The translations under genes and the position numbers were made by a program. From contig CAMGZH010000016.1 in NCBI GenBank assembly GCA_946182825.1, forward strand, positions 1 to 56,937: a DNA stretch of 56,937 nucleotides. Direction: 5' to 3'. The stretch is from an uncultured Lachnospiraceae bacterium (GTDB lineage Bacteria; Bacillota; Clostridia; Lachnospirales; Lachnospiraceae). Below, in pieces: positions 23,651 through 32,858 of this stretch (within the stretch, counting starts at the first letter, position 1; each line of letters starts with the position of its first letter). The notes beneath the pieces were generated by a model. The model saw only the letters and a program-made list of their open reading frames with translations. It did no database searches and had not been told where the DNA came from.

Positions 23651-24988
23651 TTATTGAAGTTTTTGCAGGTATTGATTGATCCTCTTATCCCACAGGATCT
23701 GTTCCATCTGGATATTGGCAGTCGTGTTGATGATATCGTTCACCGCTGTGTCGATCTCGTCCTGAACCTCGGTATAATTGCTGTACCGCTCACGGATGGC
23801 AGAATCCTTCATGACCTGAGAGATCACATCCACATCCAGGTTCACACCAGTCTGAGCCTTCAAGTGAAACACCGTCTGCAGGGATTCTGTCACCGACCGG
23901 AGAGGTGAAATTCCCTCCCGGAAATCAAACAGTTCCGCCTGAATCTTGGGATCATAGGTCAATGTCTTCAGAAGCTCCCAGGCCTCCTTTGGATACCGGG
24001 ACTGGGAACTGATGGCAAGGGAGAGCACGTCCACCATGGCGCAGTTGGAGCCGGAGGGACCGCTTGGCATGGCGGTGTAACCCCAGTCAAAGCTGCCTTC
24101 CTTTTTCAGGTGGTACTCCGTTGTCTTTTTGGCACGATAGGCAGAAAAAAGCATGGGTTCAAAGACTACATTTCCTTTGAAAAAGTCGCCCTTTACATCC
24201 CTCGTCTTCTCTTCCATCTCCTGGAGTTTCTCCAGAAAAGAGATGGACTGGTAGACCCTTCTGCCGGTGAAATTACACTTCGTCCCTTCCTTATTGATCA
24301 CATGGACCCGGTTCGCCAGAAAAGCGTCCTTCCACTCATAGTTTTCCACATAACAGATGTTTTTCAACTGTTTGTTCCCGGCGATCTTCTGACAGATGTC
24401 ATACATGTCATCCCAGGTCCATCGGCTGCCGATGGAGCTGATCCCCGCCTTTTTCAAAAGGGTCTGATTGACCATCATCACCGTAGGAGAACACTCGTAA
24501 GGGATGGCATACTGATGCCCTTCCCACTGTCCGCTCTTTATGGTTTTCTCATAGAAATCTCCACTGTGAAAGGAGGTATCCTGCCGGATGATATCGTCCA
24601 GATTCATCATGGACTTGGTCTGTACAAAGGTTCCAAACTCCTCATTGGGTACGAAAAACAGGTCCGGCGACTTGCCTTTGACCATCTTCTCCGCCAGCCA
24701 CTCGGTATAATCCTCTCTTGTGATTCCGCTGGTGTATCGCACCTCAACATCCGGGTGTTCCTTCTCAAAACGCTTGATGGCATCATCCAGAATATGATAG
24801 GAAAAACCATTCTGGTAATCCCAGTAACTACCGGTGAAGGCACCAATGGTCAGTATCTTTTTCCCTGTCTCATGATCTGTATTTCCGGCCTGCTTTCCCA
24901 ACAGCATAACGCCGAAAAGCACAAGGATCGCCGCCAGCATGACCTTATTGATCCTTATCTCAAAAAATCCTCGTATCTGTTCCCACAT
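23651..24988 (-). CDS. Membrane-anchored extracellular solute-binding protein of the sensor module
   Basis: A 445-residue protein of the family 1 sugar-binding type. Instead of a lipobox it has an uncleaved-looking membrane anchor near 13-32 (INKVMLAAILVLFGVMLL), then a binding domain (RFEKEHPDVEVRYTSG, YAIPYECSPTVMMVNQTLLKKAG, EAWELLKTLTY). It is the last gene of a unit with a kinase and regulator and no permease, so it probably presents a sugar to the kinase, or acts as an accessory receptor, instead of feeding a transporter. Start ATG 24988 follows AGGAAG, two bases after the regulator stop. Confidence 0.82.
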   Translation of the reverse strand: MWEQIRGFFEIRINKVMLAAILVLFGVMLLGKQAGNTDHETGKKILTIGAFTGSYWDYQNGFSYHILDDAIKRFEKEHPDVEVRYTSGITREDYTEWLAEKMVKGKSPDLFFVPNEEFGTFVQTKSMMNLDDIIRQDTSFHSGDFYEKTIKSGQWEGHQYAIPYECSPTVMMVNQTLLKKAGISSIGSRWTWDDMYDICQKIAGNKQLKNICYVENYEWKDAFLANRVHVINKEGTKCNFTGRRVYQSISFLEKLQEMEEKTRDVKGDFFKGNVVFEPMLFSAYRAKKTTEYHLKKEGSFDWGYTAMPSGPSGSNCAMVDVLSLAISSQSRYPKEAWELLKTLTYDPKIQAELFDFREGISPLRSVTESLQTVFHLKAQTGVNLDVDVISQVMKDSAIRERYSNYTEVQDEIDTAVNDIINTTANIQMEQILWDKRINQYLQKLQ

Positions 24989-24990
24989 CT

Positions 24991-25665
24991 TTAATCTTCC
25001 TGAATATCCTGATTGACTGCCCCTGTCTGAACTGCCCAGATCGCGAGCTGGGTACGATCCCGAAGACACAGCTTGCTAAGGATCGTGCTAAGGTTATTGC
25101 GCACCGTTCCCTCGGAAAGGTTCAGCTTCGTGGCGATCTCCTTGTTGGACAGTCCTCTTCCGATCTGTACCACGATCTTCCACTCGTTTTCCTTTAAGGT
25201 CTCCTGAGAATCCTCCGGCACCTGGATGGTGACGTTGGACTGGGCCATTTTTGAAAAAAGCTTCACGACCTTGGAGGCAATATCCTCATTGATCATGGCG
25301 GTTCCGTTGTAGACCTTGCGAATGGCCTTTGACAGTTCCTGAATGGAAATTCCCTTGAGGAGGTAGCCACTGGCACCGAATTTTAACGCATTGAACACAT
25401 ACTCATCGTCGTCGAAGGTGGTCAGAATGATGATCTTGATATCCGGATACTGGTCCTTGATGATCTGTGTGCAGACCACCCCATCCATTCCCGGCATACG
25501 GATATCCATTAAGATCACGTCGGGCTTTTCCTCCCGAACCGCCCGGATCACCTCATGACCGTCACAAGCGGCTCCCAACACATGAAAATCCGGTATATTC
25601 TCCAGAATCAGCGTCAGACTCTGTCTCATCAGTTCCTGATCATCTGCAATTAAAATATTAATCAT
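24991..25665 (-). CDS. NarL/LuxR-type response regulator
   Basis: A 224-residue regulator: receiver domain 1-120 (ILIADDQELMRQSL, phosphoacceptor Asp in VILMDIRMPGMDG, Lys in YLLKGIS) and LuxR-type helix-turn-helix about 155-215 (GLSNKEIATKLNLSEGTVRNNLSTILSKL). It overlaps the kinase gene by 8 bases and is its evident partner. Likely targets are the PTS operon just downstream, and perhaps the GH32-ABC operon; this is inferred from position. Confidence 0.92.
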   Translation of the reverse strand: MINILIADDQELMRQSLTLILENIPDFHVLGAACDGHEVIRAVREEKPDVILMDIRMPGMDGVVCTQIIKDQYPDIKIIILTTFDDDEYVFNALKFGASGYLLKGISIQELSKAIRKVYNGTAMINEDIASKVVKLFSKMAQSNVTIQVPEDSQETLKENEWKIVVQIGRGLSNKEIATKLNLSEGTVRNNLSTILSKLCLRDRTQLAIWAVQTGAVNQDIQED

Positions 25666-27052
25666 GCTCTCCTCTTTCTACCACTTCGTTTCCCCAGCGG
25701 ACCGGGAACCATGTCTCCAGTAAAAAGCCGTGGCCTCCCTCGTAATGCAAATCTCCGCCCAAAAGGTGCAGTCTTTCCTCCATATGGTGAAGACCGAATC
25801 CCTTGGTGACATCACCGCAGCCGATTCCGTTGTCCCGCACCTTTACCTTCAGGAACTGTTTCTCCCTGGTGATCTCGATCTGGATCTTCGTCGCCTTTCC
25901 ATGTCGGATGGAATTGGTGGTGCTCTCCTGAACGATACGGTAGATCACGTCCTCTTCATCCTGATTCAGGTGCTTAAGATCCGCCTGACAGATGTAACCG
26001 ATGGAAATACCCGTTGATTTTTTCATCTCATCCAGCATTTTCACGATGGCATCGTCCAGATCCATTTTCTCAAGCATATCCGGGCGCAACGCCTTCACCG
26101 ACTGCCGAACGTCGGTGATGCCCTGTCGGCCCACCTCTTCGATGGCCTTCAGCTGCTCCTTGGCCGCATCCGGGGCGATGTCCATCAGGATAATGCTTGC
26201 CTCGATACCGGTTACCATACCCGTAAGGGAATGTCCCAGTGTATCGTGGATCTCCCGGGCAAGTCGGTTTCGCTCCCTGGTCTGGGCCACCTTTACCGAT
26301 TCCTTGGCGTATTCCTCCAGCTTCCGGTTGGCATCCTCCAGCTGGCTGTTCGCCTCCGTCAACTGATTGTTCGTGTTCTCCAGACGGACGTTCAGGACAC
26401 GGATCCTTTCCTTTTCACTCATCTGTTCCAACGTCAGGAATACCATGAACATAATAAACAGGAAGGTATTGATCAGGGAAATGGCATTGACACCGCTTTC
26501 CAGAGCCGATGCAATATCGCTGCGGTAATAGCTCCAGGTCTCGCTCACCGAGGTGACCATAAACATCTTCCGGATGAACACACTGTTCATGGCGATATCA
26601 AACAGCGAGATCAGGATAATATAGACCAGTCGTTTGTTCCAGTTCACCGAACAGCGCATGGTATCCGCCATCAGAAGGAATACCAGCCCCGTATAGGAAA
26701 AACCGATAAGAGAACTGATCGCACCCACCAGAAGTACCTCAAACAGCAGCTTAATGGCCAGCTCCACATGATTGTTGCACCCCGTCACCAGCATAAGAGC
26801 CAGGGCAATGTAAAACAGGCTGATGGCCAGAGGCACCTTGTAGTAGTAATAGGGGATCTTCCCAATCACCATCATATAATCCAGAATGTTGCCCTCCCGG
26901 ATAAAACCGGAAATGGCATGCTTGGTAGCCAGCGCCTGCCCCACCACGGTGATCCCATTGATGAAGATCATCAGATACAACAGCTGATACGAGATCCGGT
27001 CGATCATCCCCGCTTCATTTCTATTCTTGAACGCTTCCATCTCTACTGCCAT
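25658..27052 (-). CDS. HisKA_3-type membrane sensor histidine kinase
   Basis: A 464-residue kinase with about six hydrophobic segments in the first 230 residues and little extracellular sequence, then a coiled-coil linker (TNNQLTEANSQLEDANRKLEE), the HisKA_3 acceptor histidine in RLAREIHDTLGHSLTG, and a compact ATPase domain (ESTTNSIRHGKATKIQ, DNGIGCG, GFGLHHMEERL). The membrane-embedded input suits sensing through a partner; the neighbouring anchored binding proteins on either side are obvious candidates. It overlaps the upstream gene by 10 bases and the regulator by 8. Confidence 0.9.
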   Translation of the reverse strand: MAVEMEAFKNRNEAGMIDRISYQLLYLMIFINGITVVGQALATKHAISGFIREGNILDYMMVIGKIPYYYYKVPLAISLFYIALALMLVTGCNNHVELAIKLLFEVLLVGAISSLIGFSYTGLVFLLMADTMRCSVNWNKRLVYIILISLFDIAMNSVFIRKMFMVTSVSETWSYYRSDIASALESGVNAISLINTFLFIMFMVFLTLEQMSEKERIRVLNVRLENTNNQLTEANSQLEDANRKLEEYAKESVKVAQTRERNRLAREIHDTLGHSLTGMVTGIEASIILMDIAPDAAKEQLKAIEEVGRQGITDVRQSVKALRPDMLEKMDLDDAIVKMLDEMKKSTGISIGYICQADLKHLNQDEEDVIYRIVQESTTNSIRHGKATKIQIEITREKQFLKVKVRDNGIGCGDVTKGFGLHHMEERLHLLGGDLHYEGGHGFLLETWFPVRWGNEVVERGEHD

Positions 27053-28056
27053 CGATCCACCCTGTACCTCTTTACATTGGACTGGTTGACCAGTTCCACA
27101 TTAACGAAAATCTTGGGTTGTACCCGCTCTCCATCCAACAGGCGATACAACGCCTCGGCTGCCTTTTCCCCGATCTCTGTGGGGAACTGGGCGGCAGTGG
27201 CCTGCATGATGCCTTCGTTGATCATTTCCTTTGCGCTGGGAGAAGCGTCCACGCCGTAGAGCTGTACCTTGTGAAGAAGACTGCGGGATTCCAATGCCGA
27301 AGCCGCCCCCGTTGCCGCCAGATCATTCAGGCAGAACACACTGTCAAAGTTGTTGCCTGCATCAATAAACTTTTTTAAAGAAGGTGCGGCGATCTCCATC
27401 TGCCCTTCGCAGGGGATCTTGCCCACGATACGGATCTTCTTATTGGCGTTGATGGAATCGCAGAAACCGTCGATCCGTTCCTTACCGGAAATGGTCTCGT
27501 CATGGGTCATCAGCACCACCTTCGCTCCATTGGGGTGCTGCTTCACATAATAATCTCCCATGATACAGCCGGCCTTGTAATTGTCGGAAACGATGGTGAC
27601 ATCCGCCAGGGAATTGTCCCTTAACTCCGTATCCACCACAATGATCTTGACGCCCTTCTTCCGGGCTCTCACCAGCACATTCGTTAAGGCGGTGGCCTCC
27701 ACCGGAGTCAGGATCAGAGCATCGATGCCGTCATCCAGCATCTCCCGGATCTGCTCCTGCTGGCGTCGAACGTCAAGCGCAGGATCCCGCAGGATCACCC
27801 GATCTCCTCTTGTCTGCACCTTATACTGGATCTGTTGGTTGATGATCTTGTAGAATTCATTGTTCATGGTCATATAGCTGACGCCGATGGTCCTGGCCTT
27901 TTCCATATTCCGGTCGGACAGATCCGGTCGAAATGCAATATAGATGCCGGCACAGATCCCGCAGGTCAAAGCTCCCACCAGGATCACCAGATGGATCGCC
28001 CGTATATAAAACCGGATCACATGTTCATCGTTTAAGTCTCGAAATAGGTGACGCAT
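27043..28056 (-). CDS. Membrane-anchored periplasmic-binding-protein-like sugar receptor
   Basis: A 337-residue protein with an N-terminal membrane anchor (about 18-42) and a Peripla_BP_4 (ribose/galactose-binding LacI-like) domain: TIGVSYMTMNNEFY, GIDALILTPVEATAL, KKGVKIIVVDTELRD, VVLMTHDETISGKERIDGF and YGVDASPSAKEM. It lacks a lipobox and lies directly before a membrane histidine kinase, so it is probably the ligand-binding half of a sugar-sensing two-component system. Start ATG 28056 has GGGGAG upstream. It begins the four-gene sensor module. Confidence 0.85.
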   Translation of the reverse strand: MRHLFRDLNDEHVIRFYIRAIHLVILVGALTCGICAGIYIAFRPDLSDRNMEKARTIGVSYMTMNNEFYKIINQQIQYKVQTRGDRVILRDPALDVRRQQEQIREMLDDGIDALILTPVEATALTNVLVRARKKGVKIIVVDTELRDNSLADVTIVSDNYKAGCIMGDYYVKQHPNGAKVVLMTHDETISGKERIDGFCDSINANKKIRIVGKIPCEGQMEIAAPSLKKFIDAGNNFDSVFCLNDLAATGAASALESRSLLHKVQLYGVDASPSAKEMINEGIMQATAAQFPTEIGEKAAEALYRLLDGERVQPKIFVNVELVNQSNVKRYRVDRWQ

Positions 28057-28083
28057 TCTTTTACTCCCCTGCACACAAAGAAA

Positions 28084-28104
28084 GAGGTCCGCAAAGCGAA
28101 CCTC
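28084..28104 (-). terminator. Terminator of the 28122 gene
   Basis: GAGGTCCGC (28084-28092) and GCGAACCTC (28096-28104) form a 9-bp stem with one G-T pair; on the minus strand TTTCTTTG follows. Confidence 0.65.
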
Positions 28105-28121
28105 CTTCTCTTACATTTAAG

Positions 28122-28538
28122 TTACATCTGATGATAATAATCGTATTCAACGATTCCTTCCATACACATACGGGCAGAAGCTGCCACCTTGGTATACAAT
28201 TCATCGTCCGGAAGTAAATTCAAAGCTGTGCGGCAAGCCTCTCGCTCTGAGAAGGTTGTAATGAGCTTGGACTCTGTCACAATCTCCTTCCGAGGCTGTA
28301 TCAATGACTGATAAATCGCCTGCGGCTCAGCCCTTCCTGTCTCCATACGTGTAATGACGATTGCCATACGAATCAGTGCAAAGCGCTCGACCTGATATTC
28401 TTCGATCCCCGCCTGCAACTCTATGTTACGCGAAATATCATTGTACGTATCAATACTCCACGTCGTGGCAGAGTTCTTCAAAACGCATACAATATCGGAT
28501 ACTTCCATGACTTTCTTAGGTGGATTGGCAAATTTCAT
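28122..28538 (-). CDS. Hypothetical cytoplasmic protein
   Basis: A 138-residue protein I do not recognise. It has no membrane segment or signal, and reads as mixed alpha/beta, rich in helix (YQVERFALIRMAIVITRMETG, EACRTALNLLPDDELYTKVAASARMCMEG). AGGAGG precedes the ATG, and a TATAAT-like -10 lies at 28583-28588 on the minus strand, so it appears to be a real, separately expressed gene with its own terminator. It stands between the GH32 operon and the sugar-sensor module in the same orientation. Confidence 0.7.
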   Translation of the reverse strand: MKFANPPKKVMEVSDIVCVLKNSATTWSIDTYNDISRNIELQAGIEEYQVERFALIRMAIVITRMETGRAEPQAIYQSLIQPRKEIVTESKLITTFSEREACRTALNLLPDDELYTKVAASARMCMEGIVEYDYYHQM

Positions 28539-28655
28539 GTTGGTCCTCCTTATAAAAGAAAAATGCGCAAAACGATAACTGCATTATACCATATAGCTAC
28601 ACATGATTCACTCGTATTTTTGCACAAATCCGACCTACATGTTACTGAACTCTTT

Positions 28656-30152
28656 TCATTTTACCGATTCATCTAATTCATACTTACAGAGATCCATCTT
28701 CACCCCGCCTTTGGCATGGAAGGAGATTCCATCAGCCTCCGGATCTGCAAAAACAATGGCGGACATGACCTTCTCTCCATCATTGATGAAGACCTCCACA
28801 CTGCGTCTGTCAAGAATCAGACGAAGCTTCAGATCACCGTTGCCGCTGCCCTCGATGCTGCAGGTCCTCTGGTGAATTCCCGCATGACGAATCAGGCTGA
28901 ACCGACGATCGATGGTAAGGGTCTGCTCCTGCGGATCAAAATCCAGAGCGGTATAGTGGCCGTCCTTCTCTGCGAAATGAACGGAAAACTTCTGATACAC
29001 CTTCTGCGGATCCGCTGCACGAAGGGAAATGGTAAGATCGATGATCTGACCTGCAATACCGGAGAATGCCTTAGATCCGGTAAACCCTTCGTTCTCATAG
29101 GTCACAGGGGCATGACGCAGATCCTCCAGCTCCTTCGTAGGCTTCTGACAGAGGATACCATCTTTTACAAAGAGTTCTCTCGGAAGTGTCATCTGTCCAA
29201 ACCATGGCAGCTCCTCTTCTCCCCGCACCTCGGTGGAATCCCAGTTCTGCATCCAACCGATCATGATGCGACGACCGTCCGGTGTGAGAACCGTCTGTGG
29301 CGCATAGAAGTCGATTCCATAGTCAATGGATCTGTGATGACCTGCCTCAACAAATTCGCCGGTCTCTTCGTCAAAGGATCCGTCCAGCCAAAGGGTACCG
29401 TTGCCGCTGATAAACTCATAGCCCTCCGCCAGAATAAACTGAGGACTTGTGATCAGATACCACATGCCGTCGATCTCGAAGAAATCCGGGCACTCCCACA
29501 TCTTACCGTAGCGATTCTGATTCTTAGCTAAAACCTTCCAGAATTTCCAGCTGAGGCAGTCCTCGCTCCGATACATCAGGATCTGTCCGGAACCATCCGC
29601 TGACAGATTGGCGCACAGCGCCACATAGGTGTTATCCTTGAGACGGATGATCTTAGGATCACGGAAATCGATCTTATCATCCCCCGCCGGTATGTCGGAA
29701 ACACTCAGAACCGGATTGTTCGCCACCTTCTCGTAGTCTCTTCCGTCACCGATGGCAATGCACTGATGCTGCGCATCCCGCTTCGGATCCTCATCGCTGG
29801 GATGAACACCGGTGTACATCAGAAGATGTCTTCCATCCTCTAATGTAATAGCGCTTCCGGAAAAGCAGCCGTGCTGATCGTAGGACTCGTCCGGTGCCAG
29901 GGCAACCGGCCGGTACTCCCAGTGCAGCAGATCCCTGCTCACTGCGTGTCCCCAGTACATGCTGTTCCATCTCACGTCATAGGGGTGATACTGGTAGAAC
30001 ATATGGTAATAACCATCGTGGTAGGAAAAACCGTTGGGGTCATTGATCCAGCCCACCCAGGGTGTCAGATGAAACGCCGGCCGTAATTCTGCCGGGATCT
30101 TATCATACTGTTCCTTCTCGTAGTCTCTTGCTTTATCCAGAAGCTTACTCAT
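28656..30152 (-). CDS. GH32 glycoside hydrolase (sucrose/fructan beta-fructofuranosidase)
   Basis: A 498-residue family GH32 enzyme. The nucleophile Asp is D38 in WINDPNG (35-41), the stabiliser is in IDFRDPKI and the acid/base Glu in MWECPDFF; the C-terminal beta-sandwich (ISLRAADPQKVYQKFSVHF, DRRSVEVFINDGE) is present. No signal peptide, so it acts in the cytoplasm on imported sucrose, sucrose 6-phosphate or fructo-oligosaccharides. Genetic linkage to an ABC importer rather than a sucrose PTS favours oligosaccharides. It is the last gene of a LacI-controlled operon, 39 bp after the binding-protein gene. Confidence 0.95.
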   Translation of the reverse strand: MSKLLDKARDYEKEQYDKIPAELRPAFHLTPWVGWINDPNGFSYHDGYYHMFYQYHPYDVRWNSMYWGHAVSRDLLHWEYRPVALAPDESYDQHGCFSGSAITLEDGRHLLMYTGVHPSDEDPKRDAQHQCIAIGDGRDYEKVANNPVLSVSDIPAGDDKIDFRDPKIIRLKDNTYVALCANLSADGSGQILMYRSEDCLSWKFWKVLAKNQNRYGKMWECPDFFEIDGMWYLITSPQFILAEGYEFISGNGTLWLDGSFDEETGEFVEAGHHRSIDYGIDFYAPQTVLTPDGRRIMIGWMQNWDSTEVRGEEELPWFGQMTLPRELFVKDGILCQKPTKELEDLRHAPVTYENEGFTGSKAFSGIAGQIIDLTISLRAADPQKVYQKFSVHFAEKDGHYTALDFDPQEQTLTIDRRFSLIRHAGIHQRTCSIEGSGNGDLKLRLILDRRSVEVFINDGEKVMSAIVFADPEADGISFHAKGGVKMDLCKYELDESVK

Positions 30153-30191
30153 AACTTAAATCCTTATCTGAAAAAAATCTGTCTGACTGCC

Positions 30192-31859
30192 TTATTTAGC
30201 CTTATTATACTCCTCAAGGTATTTCTGGAAAATACCAAGATATTCCTTCATGCCGTAGGAATCCAACTTTTTCACATACTTGTCCCAATCCTTATCTGTG
30301 AATCCGTTCATGATCCAGTCAGACTTCTTGGCATTGATGGTCTTGCTGATATCTGCTGTAAGATCGGAGATCTTCTTGGTGTCATCTACGGTCATAAATA
30401 CATTCGGATACATGTTGTCATGAATCATATCCGGAACATAGATATCCTTGATCCAGTCCATACGATACTTGGCATCGTCCGGGCAGGTCACATACTTACC
30501 GTAGTAGGAATCCAGCACAGCCAGAGGTCCGCCCACGCACTCAGCCTCACGTACCTCTACCGGAGATGCATCTCCCAGATCGGCATGCTTTAACATCTTC
30601 TCGCCGTCTGCGTTCTTTCCTAATTCAAAGATATCAAAGTCGTCCTTCTCTCCGTAGGTTCCCCAGTTGTTCTGTGGAGACTGGAACGGATCGTACATCT
30701 GGTCAAGCCATGCGCATACCAGTGCCGGATTCTTGGCCATAGCGGTTACAACACAGCGGCCACGGTCATATCCACCGGTGAAGGAGGAATTACATGGTGT
30801 AATGCTGCGTACATCTGCCTTCAGTGCAGGAAGTGGAACCCAGTCCTTCAGGTTGTCGATGTTTGCCACATCCCAGGAGAAGCACACGCCGTAACGGCCT
30901 GCCTTACCCTTGGATACGTATGTGGACCAGTCCTGTGTAAAAGCTTCCGGATCGATAAGCTTCTCCTGATAGAGCTGGTGAAGCCAGGTGATACCCTTCT
31001 TATAGCCATCCTGTGTTGCGGAGCAGATTACCTTGTTGTCATCATTGACTGCAATATGACGTCCGCAGTCTGTATCACCATAGCCCTCGCCGAATCCGTT
31101 GATGATGATGGAAGGATCCTGGCTTCCATCGTTAACGATGCAGGACATAGGGATGATGCTTCCGTCGATATGGAACTCCTTCTGAAGCTTATCCGCATTA
31201 TCACGGAAAGCGATGAGGACCTTCTCGAATTCCTCTGTTGTCTTCGGAATCTCAAGACCAAGGAAATCCAGCCATTTCTTGTTGATAAAACTCATATCGC
31301 TGACAGACTGGATGGCTTCCTTACCGCTGCCCAGCTGCTCGATCCATGGAAGTGCCCAGATATGTCCCTGGAAATCGGTACTCATAGCGCGATACTCCGG
31401 ATTCTCATCCAGAACCTTTTTCAGATTCGGCATATAGTTGTCGATGTAGTCTTCCAGAGGGATGATCACACCCTGCTTTCCATATTTTAACAGGCTGCTG
31501 TCGTCAAATCCGGCTGTGAAGATAAAGTCCGGAAGCTTATTCGGATCGGACATGGTAAGACCGATCTTGTCTCCCCACTGGTCGGACTGTACTGCTGTCC
31601 AATCCACATGAACGTTGGTCTCTTTTTCAAGACGCTTGAAAATCGTCCGCTTGTTCGGATCCGATTCAGAGCCTGCCGGAAAGCTTGTCATTCCGGAGAT
31701 GGTCTCCTGCTCCTTCAATGGGAACTGTAAGGTAGACTTATCCACCTTCTGCATCTTCTTACCGGCTGCCGTTCCCTGGCTGCCGCAAGCGGTGATCCCT
31801 GCTGTCATTGCAGCGATCATTGTCATTGCCAACACCTTTTTTACAACTTGTTTTTTCAT
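30192..31859 (-). CDS. Extracellular oligosaccharide-binding lipoprotein (LplA type)
   Basis: A 555-residue solute-binding lipoprotein with lipobox AMTAGITACGSQ. Large binding proteins of this length, with paired LplB/LplC-like permeases and no ATPase gene in the operon, belong to the carbohydrate-uptake group that borrows a shared MsmX-type ATPase. Segments such as TNVHVDWTAVQSDQWGDK and YGVCFSWDVAN fit the family. Probable ligand is the sugar cleaved by the neighbouring GH32 enzyme. Confidence 0.92.
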   Translation of the reverse strand: MKKQVVKKVLAMTMIAAMTAGITACGSQGTAAGKKMQKVDKSTLQFPLKEQETISGMTSFPAGSESDPNKRTIFKRLEKETNVHVDWTAVQSDQWGDKIGLTMSDPNKLPDFIFTAGFDDSSLLKYGKQGVIIPLEDYIDNYMPNLKKVLDENPEYRAMSTDFQGHIWALPWIEQLGSGKEAIQSVSDMSFINKKWLDFLGLEIPKTTEEFEKVLIAFRDNADKLQKEFHIDGSIIPMSCIVNDGSQDPSIIINGFGEGYGDTDCGRHIAVNDDNKVICSATQDGYKKGITWLHQLYQEKLIDPEAFTQDWSTYVSKGKAGRYGVCFSWDVANIDNLKDWVPLPALKADVRSITPCNSSFTGGYDRGRCVVTAMAKNPALVCAWLDQMYDPFQSPQNNWGTYGEKDDFDIFELGKNADGEKMLKHADLGDASPVEVREAECVGGPLAVLDSYYGKYVTCPDDAKYRMDWIKDIYVPDMIHDNMYPNVFMTVDDTKKISDLTADISKTINAKKSDWIMNGFTDKDWDKYVKKLDSYGMKEYLGIFQKYLEEYNKAK

Positions 31860-31933
31860 TTCCCTTTCCTTTCATATCTTTTATATAACAACCTGCATGA
31901 CCGGGATCCCATACCCCCGTCATGCAAAGTCTG

Positions 31934-32857
31934 TTACCCCTTCACGGAACCGATCATTATGCCATCCTCAAAGTACTTCTGGAAAAACGGATACATTACA
32001 AAGAGAGGAATACTTGAAATAATGATTGTTGCGTACTTCAATAATTCCGCCAGCTGTGCTCTGGCTGCCGTACTTTGCATATCAGAGATCATGCCAGGCT
32101 GCGGCTGACTTTGAATCAAGATGGCTCTAAGAACCAGCTGTAAAGGCTGCTTTGACTCGGAATTGAGGTAGATCATAGCATCAAAATAGCTGTTCCACAT
32201 TCCGACAAATACCCATAACACAAGCACCATGATCAGCGGCTTGCTCAAGGGAATCAAAATTTTGAAAAAATAGGTCACATCATCTGCTCCGTCAACTTCC
32301 GCTGCCTCTCGAAGTTCCCTTGGCAGATTGCCAAAATAAGTTCTTGCGATGATCATATTCCATACGCTGAATGCTCCCGGCAGGATCAGTGCCCACATGC
32401 TGTCCACAAGACCCATGTTACTGATCAGAAGGTAGGTCGGGATCAGTCCGCCGTTGAAGAACATGGTGATCACAAAGATCACATTGAAAAACTTTCTGCC
32501 GCGGAAATCTGCTCTGGACATAGGATAGGCACAAAGCAGTGTGACAAAAACCGAGATCAGGGTGAAGACGGTGGAATACAGAATGGCATTTCCGAAGCCC
32601 ACCCAGATCATTTTATTGGCCATAACACGCTTGTAGGCCGTCAGTGTCCAGTCCTTCAGATCAAAACTGATTCCGCTGTTCTGCAGCGTTACCGGATTCA
32701 TAAAGGATGCAATCACGATGTAGATCATGGGAACGACAATGGCGATGACAAACAGTGCCAGCAGCAGATTGCCCACAATGGTAAAGGTCTTGTCAAACCC
32801 ACTCATATTTCTAAACTTATATCGTTTTGAGGTAGCGGCTCCTTTTCCCTTTGTCAT
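31934..32857 (-). CDS. Carbohydrate ABC transporter permease (LplC/YtcP type)
   Basis: A 307-residue permease with six hydrophobic segments and the EAA loop (ELREAAEVDGADDVTYFFKI) that contacts the ATPase. The N-terminal segment starts after a basic stretch (KGKGAATSKRYKFRN). It pairs with the permease encoded immediately upstream, whose stop is one base away from this start. No ATP-binding gene accompanies the pair. Confidence 0.94.
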   Translation of the reverse strand: MTKGKGAATSKRYKFRNMSGFDKTFTIVGNLLLALFVIAIVVPMIYIVIASFMNPVTLQNSGISFDLKDWTLTAYKRVMANKMIWVGFGNAILYSTVFTLISVFVTLLCAYPMSRADFRGRKFFNVIFVITMFFNGGLIPTYLLISNMGLVDSMWALILPGAFSVWNMIIARTYFGNLPRELREAAEVDGADDVTYFFKILIPLSKPLIMVLVLWVFVGMWNSYFDAMIYLNSESKQPLQLVLRAILIQSQPQPGMISDMQSTAARAQLAELLKYATIIISSIPLFVMYPFFQKYFEDGIMIGSVKG

Positions 32858-32858
32858 C

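Noticed and set aside
24110-24994. Long plus-strand frame opposite the binding-protein gene
   Set aside because: The minus strand has clear family motifs and ribosome site; the plus frame has neither.
26231-27259. 342-codon plus-strand frame opposite the histidine kinase
   Set aside because: It is antisense to HisKA_3 motifs and rich in His/Gln typical of reversed hydrophobic helices.
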